Assembly (NCBI GenBank): GCA_903840375.1
Contig: CAIMFR010000059.1
Span: forward strand, 1 to 15,161
DNA: 15,161 bases
Reading direction: 5' to 3'
Source: Candidatus Adlerbacteria bacterium
GTDB taxonomy: Bacteria > Patescibacteriota > Minisyncoccia > Phycocordibacterales > SBAW01
Shown here in pieces: positions 5,947-11,647 of the stretch. Position 1 is the first letter of the stretch. Each line of letters begins with the position of its first letter. The translations under genes and the position numbers were made by a program. Under the pieces are notes generated by a model. The model had not been told where the DNA came from and did no database searches. It was given only the letters and a program-made list of their open reading frames with translations.

Positions 5947-6147
5947 ATGAAAACGAACAAATCATTCACCAAACGCCTCAAGATCACTCGCAACGGCAAG
6001 CTCATTGCGCGCAAGCCGGGGCAGAACCATTTCAACGCGAAGGAGAGCCGCCGCGTTCAAATGGCAGGCAACCGCACCCAGCAGTATTCCGTTACCAGCA
6101 AGGTATCGCAGCGCTACATCGGCACTGCGTCGCCTTCCAAGAATTAA
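5947..6147 (+). CDS. rpmI: 50S ribosomal protein L35
   Basis: This is a 66-residue basic ribosomal protein of the large subunit. The pattern MKTNKSFTKRLKITRNGKLI followed by RKPGQNHFNAKES corresponds to the L35 MKTHxxxxKRFKxTGxGKLxRxxxxxxH core. It follows infC after eight nt and precedes rplT by 18 nt, the conserved order. The bases before the ATG (AACAAGT) hold no SD site, so translation may be coupled to infC or use a non-SD route. Confidence 0.95.
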   Translation: MKTNKSFTKRLKITRNGKLIARKPGQNHFNAKESRRVQMAGNRTQQYSVTSKVSQRYIGTASPSKN

Positions 6148-6165
6148 TCTAATTTTTTAATCTTT

Positions 6166-6534
6166 ATGTCACGCGTCAAAGGAGGAGTTACATCACTAAA
6201 GCGTCGCCGCAATGTCTTGGCAATGGTCAAAGGCTATCGCTTCGGCCGCAGCACAAAGGAACGCATGGCGCGCGAGGCCATTTTCCATGCCGGCAAGAAC
6301 GCGTTCGCTCATCGTCGAGACAAGAAGAATGACTTCCGCAAATTGTGGAATGTCCGCATCAACGCAGGACTCGACACCGCCGGCACTCTCAACGAGAACG
6401 GCAAGCCGCTTTCCTACAGCAGACTCATCGGCGGATTGAAAAAGGCAAACATCGCCATCAACCGCAAAATGCTCGCACTCCTCGCCGAGAAATATCAGAC
6501 AACCTTTGTCCGTATCGTTAATAAGACTATATAG
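6166..6534 (+). CDS. rplT: 50S ribosomal protein L20
   Basis: L20 is an early 23S rRNA-binding assembly protein and, in several bacteria, the repressor of its own operon. The 122 residues are near the normal length. The basic N-terminal tail (MSRVKGGVTSLKRRRNVLAMVKGYRFGRS) and the globular part (LWNVRINAG, then YSRLIGGLKKANIAINRKML) are typical. The spacer from rpmI is T-rich and has no SD site. No long leader is present before infC, so L20 control of the usual kind, if any, would have to act on an internal site. Confidence 0.97.
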   Translation: MSRVKGGVTSLKRRRNVLAMVKGYRFGRSTKERMAREAIFHAGKNAFAHRRDKKNDFRKLWNVRINAGLDTAGTLNENGKPLSYSRLIGGLKKANIAINRKMLALLAEKYQTTFVRIVNKTI

Positions 6535-6551
6535 TACATAACACTCACTGC

Positions 6552-6592
6552 ATAGAAAAGGCGCTGTGGTAGAAAACCAGAGCGCTTTTTTT
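6552..6592 (+). terminator. Terminator of infC-rpmI-rplT, possibly bidirectional
   Basis: A 10-bp stem (AAAAGGCGCT with AGCGCTTTTT, one G-U pair) carries an inner TGGT/ACCA stem and ends in seven T. Read on minus, a CCTTTTCT tract also follows, so it may serve the converging gene that ends at 6595. Confidence 0.85.
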
Positions 6593-6594
6593 AC

Positions 6595-7203
6595 CTACGA
6601 CTCGTCGCTCGGATTGTATTGGAATCGGAACGATGCGCGATTTATTTTGTCTTTGTTGACCATATCTACAACATCACCGACCAATTTATCCGGGTCTGCG
6701 TTAAATGTTATCTTCGGATTCTCGCGGTGACCTTTCGCCAAAATATCTTTTATTTCTTCATCTGTTTCCCAGCTACCCTCATAAATACCTATCGGCTTTT
6801 TGTCCTCGAATGCGACGGTAAACTCGTGAATTGTCCCAACACGACCACAACCAAACAGAATACCGTCAGTCGAGCGCGTAAAGATAAGGTCGCGGCCGGG
6901 AAAACCGAAGCCGGTATAAACTATCACGTCCATATATTCGACCGGCAGGTTGTACAACTCGATGTGTTCTTTTTCTGAGCTTGCAGGAGAGAACCCGATG
7001 ACGATGCCGCCGACTTCCTTTACACCCATCGACACCCACAGCGGAAAGCCTGTAGTCGCACCGGTCACCAATATGGCATCATGTTTTGCAACCTGTCGCC
7101 CGAGCTCCAGCGCCCGGTCATAAGCATCCGCACCGCAATGTCCTGTCTCCGCCGCACCGGAAATACCGAGCTTTATACGTAAATGTTCGTGTTTTGCATC
7201 CAT
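6595..7203 (-). CDS. SLOG/LOG-fold Rossmann nucleotide-binding protein
   Basis: The 202-residue protein has a Rossmann-like fold of the SLOG superfamily (the group of LOG phosphoribohydrolases, TIGR00725-like proteins and DprA). Marks are LGISGAAETG (12-21) near the start, ILVTGATTGFPLWVSMGVKEVGG (44-66), IVIGFSPA (67-74) and GCGRVGTIHEFTVAFEDKKPIGI (118-140), equivalent to the family's PGGxGTxxE loop but with GCGRVGT. The first Gly is thus kept while the Pro is lost; Glu127 is in the expected place. The ligand or activity is unknown. The gene starts 16 nt after the beta-CASP RNase gene on the same strand and has no SD site, so the two are likely one transcript. Confidence 0.82.
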   Translation of the reverse strand: MDAKHEHLRIKLGISGAAETGHCGADAYDRALELGRQVAKHDAILVTGATTGFPLWVSMGVKEVGGIVIGFSPASSEKEHIELYNLPVEYMDVIVYTGFGFPGRDLIFTRSTDGILFGCGRVGTIHEFTVAFEDKKPIGIYEGSWETDEEIKDILAKGHRENPKITFNADPDKLVGDVVDMVNKDKINRASFRFQYNPSDES

Positions 7204-7219
7204 AGTTTTTGTTTAACAA

Positions 7220-8584
7220 TTATAAATCAATTTTGGCAGTTGAGTTAGACTCGGGTGTTATCGCTCGCACGCCGATGTAGTCTCGAATGCGCTGTGCCAA
7301 GAAACCGGAGGATGCCGGCTCACCCATCACCACGAACACTTCTTGCAGCGAGTCACTCATTTTGTTCACGAACTCGAGCAGCTGCTCGCTGTCCATGTGC
7401 GCCGAGTACCCGTAGATCGCGCTCACATGACATTTGACCGGCATATCTTCGCCCCGGATCTGCACGACCTTCGCGCCGTCGACCAGCCGTCTTCCGAGAC
7501 TCCCCGCAGACTGGTAACCGACGATGAGGATCATGGAACGTTCATCGGCAAATATTTCTTTTTCATGCGAGATGATGCGACCGCCGTTGCTCATACCTGA
7601 ACCGGCGAGAATTATTTTTGGTCCGGGCATTTCCCCTATTCGACGAGACTCGGAAGCATCCTTCACGAACTTCAGCTCCGGAAATTCGAAGATATGTTCG
7701 CCGCTCGCAATGCGCTTCTGCATCTCGTCATTGAAATATTGCGGATATGCCAGGTACGCCGCAGTGATCTTGTCTGCAAGAGGTGAGTCAAGATATACCG
7801 GCATCGACGGAACACGCTTCTCTACCATCAACGTGCGGATCTCATATAAAAGATCTTGCGTGCGCTCTGCCGCGAATGCCGGTATGAGTAATGTTCCACC
7901 ACGCGCAAACGTATCCTCGATGCAATTCTCAAGAGTATTGCGCTTCTCCTCCGTCTCGTCATGCAGTCTGTCGCCGTAGACGCTCTCCATCACAAGATAT
8001 TCCGCCCCGGTTGGAGATTCGGTCGGCGGCACAAGCGGTGAGTTACCGCCACCAAGATCGCCGGTGAATATTATCGAGCGACCCTCGCGTGTAAGTCGCA
8101 CCATCGCAGATCCGAGTATGTGTCCGGAATCCAAAAATTCAAAAGAAAAATCGTCCGCAAGCTCGACAGATTTGTGATAAGGCAAACCGTCCCATAACTG
8201 CATAGACTGTGTGATATCTTTTTCTTCGTACATCGGCTCGAGCTTGCGCCACTCCGCCTCATGCTGAAGCAACTCCATTGCGTCGTAGAGCAACGGCTCA
8301 GCAAGTGCCTTTGTCGCCTCGGTGGAATATATTTTCCCGCGGAAACCGTCGCGAACAAGCTTGGGTATACGGCCAATGTGGTCGATATGTGCGTGAGTGA
8401 TTATTAGAAAAGGGATTGTTTTCGGCTCATAAGGAAGAGAAGTCCAGTTCGTATCCTCTGCAGTGCGCATACCCTGGAACAATCCGCAGTCGATGAGGAA
8501 CTTCGACCCGCCGGTATCAAGCAGAAAATTGGAGCCGGTGACAGACTCGACTCCGCCGTAAAAATAGATAGTCGAAGTGCGCAT
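7220..8584 (-). CDS. Metallo-beta-lactamase/beta-CASP family ribonuclease (CPSF73-like)
   Basis: This 454-residue enzyme belongs to the family of zinc-dependent RNases that includes RNase J and CPSF73. It shows HAHIDH (64-69), His155 in DSGHILGSA, Asp176 in FTGDLG, beta-CASP motif A around Glu200 (LVMESVYGD), motif B at ILAGSGMSNGG with His340, and motif C His396 in YGYSAHMD. All metal and catalytic ligands expected for an active nuclease are present. It lacks the RNase J C-terminal extension and fits the shorter YSH1/MBL-exonuclease group. I chose the ATG at 8584, which lies six nt after TATAAT; a TTG at 8602 is upstream of that box. A 20-bp palindrome overlaps the promoter and a structured RNA gene ends just upstream. 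Likely role: RNA processing or decay. Confidence 0.93.
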   Translation of the reverse strand: MRTSTIYFYGGVESVTGSNFLLDTGGSKFLIDCGLFQGMRTAEDTNWTSLPYEPKTIPFLIITHAHIDHIGRIPKLVRDGFRGKIYSTEATKALAEPLLYDAMELLQHEAEWRKLEPMYEEKDITQSMQLWDGLPYHKSVELADDFSFEFLDSGHILGSAMVRLTREGRSIIFTGDLGGGNSPLVPPTESPTGAEYLVMESVYGDRLHDETEEKRNTLENCIEDTFARGGTLLIPAFAAERTQDLLYEIRTLMVEKRVPSMPVYLDSPLADKITAAYLAYPQYFNDEMQKRIASGEHIFEFPELKFVKDASESRRIGEMPGPKIILAGSGMSNGGRIISHEKEIFADERSMILIVGYQSAGSLGRRLVDGAKVVQIRGEDMPVKCHVSAIYGYSAHMDSEQLLEFVNKMSDSLQEVFVVMGEPASSGFLAQRIRDYIGVRAITPESNSTAKIDL

Positions 8585-8590
8585 CACTGC

Positions 8591-8596
8591 ATTATA
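8591..8596 (-). promoter_or_regulatory. -10 box of the beta-CASP RNase gene
   Basis: TATAAT is followed by GCAGTG and then the ATG at 8584, so the predicted transcription start is at the start codon (leaderless mRNA). No -35 consensus is visible. Confidence 0.55.
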
Positions 8597-8614
8597 TATC
8601 AATAGATTGATATA
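8595..8614. promoter_or_regulatory. 20-bp palindrome over the RNase promoter (operator candidate)
   Basis: Nine-bp arms TATATCAAT and ATTGATATA around AG. It covers part of the -10 box and most of the spacer, a position that would let a bound dimer block polymerase. Confidence 0.5.
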
Positions 8615-8630
8615 GTCGTCGCTCGCCCAA

Positions 8631-8672
8631 CTAAAAAACAGCTTTCCGATTTCTCGAAGAGCTGTTTTTTAG
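8631..8672. terminator. Bidirectional terminator between the structured RNA and the RNase gene
   Basis: A 13-bp perfect stem CTAAAAAACAGCT/AGCTGTTTTTTAG (8631-8643, 8660-8672) gives a six-T run in both directions. On minus it lies directly after the 8674-8790 RNA. Confidence 0.85.
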
Positions 8673-8673
8673 T

Positions 8674-8790
8674 GGACGCAGAGACGAATCTGTCTTCTTA
8701 AGACAGGTGGGTGCTCTATGCCCGACACCGAAGTATCGGGCACCTCGAGCTCCCAAAACAAATGTTAAGGACAATTCGTCTCTGCGATCC
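8674..8790 (-). ncRNA. Candidate structured non-coding RNA, 6S-like layout
   Basis: The ends pair in a closing helix: a 13-bp perfect part (8677-8689 with 8774-8786) plus GGA/TCC (8788-8790 with 8674-8676) across one bulged base. Read on minus, a 19-nt single strand comes next, then an apical hairpin (GGG, a mismatch, GCUC, an internal loop, and a nine-bp GCCCGAUAC stem closed by a C(UUCG)G tetraloop), then a seven-bp CUGUCUU/AAGACAG hairpin (8690-8706). The UUCG loop exists only on minus. An extended -10 box (TGT plus TACAAT) puts the start near 8790, the first paired base, and a strong terminator follows. Closing stem, central bubble with a small hairpin on its 3-prime side, and apical stem is the layout of 6S RNA. 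I see no diagnostic sequence, so identity is open; it could also be a leader controlling the RNase gene downstream. Confidence 0.6.
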
Positions 8791-8796
8791 TCTTTA

Positions 8797-8805
8797 ATTG
8801 TAACA
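8797..8805 (-). promoter_or_regulatory. Extended -10 promoter of the structured RNA
   Basis: Read on minus, TGT followed by TACAAT (five of six consensus bases), with seven nt to the predicted start at 8790. No -35 consensus is seen; the position 17 bp upstream is the T-run of the preceding terminator. Confidence 0.5.
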
Positions 8806-8819
8806 CCTTTCTTTTCTAC

Positions 8820-8851
8820 AAAAAAGAACATGCACAAAATCGGCATGTTCT
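8820..8851 (-). terminator. Terminator of the LRV-like gene
   Basis: A 9-bp stem AGAACATGC/GCATGTTCT followed on minus by TTTTTT. The plus strand has no T-run after the hairpin. Confidence 0.82.
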
Positions 8852-8870
8852 CTACCATGGGAAATAAAAC

Positions 8871-9152
8871 TTACCTGGCGTGCAGCCTCCTAATTGCAAT
8901 GTCGCGTATCTCAAGCCATTTATCCTGAATACCGACAGCGCCGGCAGGTACAGGAGCTGGACATCCACAAATGGGAACGGGCTCAATGGGCAACACTGAT
9001 AGCGTGTCCAGAATATGGGTTGGACAATGCGGGTTATTGGCTAGAGCCAATAATATCCCCCAGTCCCCCATCTGAAACATGCTCTCCAGAAAATCCCGAT
9101 CGGACGATGTACCAACTTGCGCATACGTGTCGTAACTAATTATGTAAGACAA
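8871..9152 (-). CDS. Small protein with a leucine-rich-variant (LRV)-like repeat
   Basis: From the TTG at 9152 it has 93 residues. I chose this start because a perfect AGGAGG (9158-9163) lies five nt before it; an ATG at 9167 is in frame but sits upstream of that SD. One repeat-like unit, MGDWGILLALANNPHCPTHILDTLS (about 27-51), follows the LRV pattern (xxLAxNPxxPxxxLxxLA), and the end (IRDIAIRRL) looks like the start of the next helix. A Pro/Cys-rich insert (PICGCPAPVPAG) separates them. LRV repeats are helical scaffolds for protein contacts; no enzyme motif is present. A weak TTGCAT-17-TATCCT promoter precedes it and a terminator follows, so it is a single-gene unit. Confidence 0.7.
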   Translation of the reverse strand: MSYIISYDTYAQVGTSSDRDFLESMFQMGDWGILLALANNPHCPTHILDTLSVLPIEPVPICGCPAPVPAGAVGIQDKWLEIRDIAIRRLHAR

Positions 9153-9199
9153 AGAAACCTCCTTCATTCTGCTTTAGCACATAGGAACTTCTTTGTAGG

Positions 9200-9228
9200 A
9201 GGATAGCCGATTTGAGCAATGTATGCAA
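9200..9228 (-). promoter_or_regulatory. Weak promoter candidate for the LRV-like gene
   Basis: TTGCAT (9228-9223), a 17-bp spacer and TATCCT (9205-9200), read on minus. Both boxes match the consensus only partly. Confidence 0.3.
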
Positions 9229-9243
9229 AACACAAAGCCTGTT

Positions 9244-9849
9244 TTACTCCAAGAGCCCGTCAAGGTTTACATCGTAAAGTATCTGTTCCTGGACGAGGCG
9301 ATATTTTATTATCTCTTCCGGCTTGAACCAATGTTTTATTTCTTTCTCCGCTTCTTCAACCGAGCCGGATGCGTGAACGAGATTTCTAACCGCACGTTTG
9401 CCTGCATCGGAGATCTGATAAGAATCGAGGACGAAGTCGCCGCGTATCGTACCGACGTCTGACGAAAGTGGCTCGGTGCCACCGAGGATCTTGCGCACGA
9501 TTTTTACCGCATGAGCTCCCTGCCAAACCATCATGATGACGGGTCCGCTCGTCATGTACTTTTTCAAGTTTTCCAAGATGACCGCAGTGATAGCTAGAGG
9601 GTCGTTAGACGGCGGCGTGAGACCTTTGTCCATGTAACTTTTGATGGTCTTCTCGCCGGTAACTTGCCGCCAAGTGTCATCGAGTGTGTAGTGCTGCTCT
9701 ATCTGATCGGCCGTCGGCACGACCATTTTCATCGCGACCAATTTCAGCCCGACGCGTTCGTAGCGCTTGATTATCTCGCCGACAAGCGAGCGCTGTACGC
9801 CGTCCGGCTTGATGGCAACAAATGACATCTCTTCTTGAAATTTTTTCAT
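9244..9849 (-). CDS. ndk: Nucleoside diphosphate kinase (long form)
   Basis: NDK passes the gamma-phosphate of ATP to NDPs through a phospho-histidine. The N-terminal SFVAIKPDGVQRSLVGEIIKRYE is the canonical ATP-site start. The active-site segment is NLVHASGSVEEAEKEI, with the catalytic His at residue 159 from the chosen start. The usual NxxHGSDS has become NxxHASGS. At 201 residues it exceeds the common 140 because of a roughly 25-residue insert before the MMVWQG strand (WRQVTGEKTIKSYMDKG, then PPSNDPLAI) and a C-terminal tail. I chose the ATG at 9849, six nt after a -10 box TACAGT; ATGs at 9864 and 9828 are in frame. It has no SD site and sits between two terminator-bounded units. Confidence 0.92.
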   Translation of the reverse strand: MKKFQEEMSFVAIKPDGVQRSLVGEIIKRYERVGLKLVAMKMVVPTADQIEQHYTLDDTWRQVTGEKTIKSYMDKGLTPPSNDPLAITAVILENLKKYMTSGPVIMMVWQGAHAVKIVRKILGGTEPLSSDVGTIRGDFVLDSYQISDAGKRAVRNLVHASGSVEEAEKEIKHWFKPEEIIKYRLVQEQILYDVNLDGLLE

Positions 9850-9855
9850 ACTTGC

Positions 9856-9884
9856 ACTGTACATTTTTTTACTGCCAATCGCAA
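9856..9884 (-). promoter_or_regulatory. Promoter of ndk
   Basis: Read on minus, TTGCGA (9884-9879), 17 bp, TACAGT (9861-9856), then GCAAGT and the ATG at 9849. The predicted mRNA is leaderless. Confidence 0.5.
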
Positions 9885-9904
9885 CACGTTCTATTTTTAC
9901 AAAA

Positions 9905-9926
9905 GAAAAACCCCGCGATTGGCGGG
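9905..9926 (-). terminator. Terminator of tuf-rpsJ
   Basis: Read on minus, CCCGC, CAATC, GCGGG and then a GTTTTTCTTTT tract. It lies 27 bases after the rpsJ stop. Confidence 0.75.
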
Positions 9927-9952
9927 ATCTTTCCGGAACTTTTTCTTGTTTA

Positions 9953-10333
9953 TTAGATCATCTTCACATCGATGGTGACACCTGATGGAAGCGAAAGATT
10001 GGTCAACGCCTCTATCACCTTCGGCGACGGATCGAGAATATCGATGACGCGCTTGTGTACACGCATCTCGAACTGTTCGCGCGCGTCTTTGTAGATGAAC
10101 GTCGAGCGGTTGACGGTGTATTTCTTTATCTCAGTCGGCAACGGGATCGGGCCTGCGATGACCGCATCGTATCGAGTCGCCGTATTGATTATCTGGCGAA
10201 CCGATGCGTCGAGCACGTTGTGTTCGTAGGCGCGAACCTTGATGCGCAATCGCTGAGGTGCGGCAACCGCTGCCGCCTTGCGACGGCGCGGTGCTGCTGT
10301 TGTCTTGTCTGTAGTAGTAGTTGCTGTTGCCAT
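9953..10333 (-). CDS. rpsJ: 30S ribosomal protein S10
   Basis: S10 is a small-subunit head protein and a partner of NusB in antitermination. The core from residue 27 (QRLRIKVRAYEHNVLDASVRQI) through GPIPLPTEIKKYTVNRSTFIYKD to the end is typical. The ATG at 10333 gives 126 residues, about 25 more than usual, because of a low-complexity Ala/Thr/Lys/Arg leader (MATATTTTDKTTAAPRRRKA). It starts seven nt after the tuf stop with no SD site, so coupling to tuf is likely. A terminator follows, so rplC and the rest of the S10 operon are not in the usual place. Confidence 0.96.
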   Translation of the reverse strand: MATATTTTDKTTAAPRRRKAAAVAAPQRLRIKVRAYEHNVLDASVRQIINTATRYDAVIAGPIPLPTEIKKYTVNRSTFIYKDAREQFEMRVHKRVIDILDPSPKVIEALTNLSLPSGVTIDVKMI

Positions 10334-10340
10334 GGTTTTA

Positions 10341-11540
10341 TTATGCAATGATCTTGGTGACGACACCTGCGCCGACCGTCTTGCCACCCTCGCGGACTGC
10401 GAAGCGCTGCTTCTCTTCGAGAGCGACCGGTGCGACGAGTTTGACGTTGAAGGTGACGGTATCTCCAGGCATGACCATCTCTGTGCCTTCGGAAAGAGTC
10501 ACGTCGCCGGTCACGTCTGTGGTGCGGATATAGAACTGAGGCTTGTAGCCGGTGAAGAACGGCGTGTGGCGACCACCTTCCTCCTTGGTGAGGATGTAGA
10601 CCTCGCCTGAGAACTCGGTGTGTGGCGTGACGGACCCAGTCTTCGCAAGCACCTGACCACGGTGGACATCTTCTTTCTTGGTACCACGGAGGAGAATACC
10701 TGCATTGTCGCCTGCCATACCCATTTCAAGCTGCTTGTTGAACATTTCGATACCGGTGATTGTTGTCTTCGCTGTCGGTGTGAGACCGATTATTTCGACT
10801 TCCTCGCCGATCTTGACCTGTCCGCGCTCAATACGACCGGTGACGACCGTGCCACGACCTTCGATAGAGAATATGTCTTCGATAGGCATAAGGAACGGCT
10901 TGTCCGTCTCGCGAACCGGGAGCGGGATGTATGCATCGAGAGTATTTATGAGCTCAAGAACCTTCTGTGACCATTCGCTGTTGATGTCTTTGCTCTCAAG
11001 GGCCTTGAGGGCGGAACCGCGGATAACCGGTGTTTTTACACCATCAAAACCCTGCTTAGTGAGGAGCTCGCGAACCTCTTCCTCGACGAGGTCGATAAGG
11101 TCTTTGTCATCTACCATGTCGCACTTGTTGAGAAACACAACAACTTGCGGAACACCGACTTGCTTGGCAAGAAGGATGTGCTCGCGAGTCTGCGGCATGA
11201 CACCGTCTGTAGCGGCAACCACGAGAATGGCACCATCCATCTGAGCAGCGCCGGTGATCATGTTCTTGATGTAGTCGGCGTGACCCGGAGCATCGATGTG
11301 AGCATAGTGGCGATTCGGTGTCCAATATTCGGAATGGTGGAGGGCGATAGTAATACCGCGAGCCTTCTCTTCAGGTGCGTTGTCGATACCCTCGATACCC
11401 TCGACGCGTGCGCCGTAGCCCAAGGATTGCGCCATGTCAAGCGTGTGCAGAATAGAGGCTGTCAATGTTGTCTTGCCGTGGTCGACGTGACCGATGGTGC
11501 CGACGTTCATGTGCGGCTTAGCCCGTTCAAATGTTGCCAT
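10341..11540 (-). CDS. tuf: Elongation factor Tu
   Basis: EF-Tu is the GTPase that brings aminoacyl-tRNA to the ribosome. The 399-residue length is normal. G1 is GHVDHGKT (17-24), the switch I Thr lies in RGIT (61-64), G3 is DAPGHAD (83-89) with catalytic His87, G4 is NKCD (138-141) and G5 is GSAL (175-178). Domains 2 and 3 follow in order (GRGTVVTGRIERG, then TGYKPQFYIRTTDVTG). Two places differ from the common bacterial sequence: DCPGHAD is DAPGHAD, and GITIN before switch I is GITIA with ALHHSEY following. The ATG lies eight nt after TATAAG and has no SD. It is first in tuf-rpsJ. Confidence 0.98.
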   Translation of the reverse strand: MATFERAKPHMNVGTIGHVDHGKTTLTASILHTLDMAQSLGYGARVEGIEGIDNAPEEKARGITIALHHSEYWTPNRHYAHIDAPGHADYIKNMITGAAQMDGAILVVAATDGVMPQTREHILLAKQVGVPQVVVFLNKCDMVDDKDLIDLVEEEVRELLTKQGFDGVKTPVIRGSALKALESKDINSEWSQKVLELINTLDAYIPLPVRETDKPFLMPIEDIFSIEGRGTVVTGRIERGQVKIGEEVEIIGLTPTAKTTITGIEMFNKQLEMGMAGDNAGILLRGTKKEDVHRGQVLAKTGSVTPHTEFSGEVYILTKEEGGRHTPFFTGYKPQFYIRTTDVTGDVTLSEGTEMVMPGDTVTFNVKLVAPVALEEKQRFAVREGGKTVGAGVVTKIIA

Positions 11541-11548
11541 ACTGAAAT

Positions 11549-11554
11549 CTTATA
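11549..11554 (-). promoter_or_regulatory. -10 box of tuf-rpsJ
   Basis: TATAAG lies eight nt upstream of the ATG, so any leader would be only one to three nt. The region upstream is AT-rich and shows no clear -35 box. Confidence 0.4.
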
Positions 11555-11583
11555 TTAATCAATAATAATGTAATAATCGGAGC

Positions 11584-11608
11584 AAAATAAAACCACGCAC
11601 TGATGCGT
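11584..11608 (-). terminator. Weak terminator after the secreted protein gene
   Basis: Read on minus, ACGCA-TCAG-TGCGT is followed by GGTTTTATTTT. The stem is only five bp. Confidence 0.4.
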
Positions 11609-11647
11609 TATGACCAATACTACCAAAAGACAGAAAAGAGTCAATCC

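Noticed and set aside
8631..8858. Minus-strand 75-codon frame
   Set aside because: It runs through two terminators and the structured RNA; no ribosome site or protein-like pattern.
9212..9277. Possible 21-codon peptide starting at TTG after AGGAGG (9198-9203) on plus
   Set aside because: It overlaps the 3-prime end of ndk on the other strand and has no promoter; the SD-like string is probably chance.
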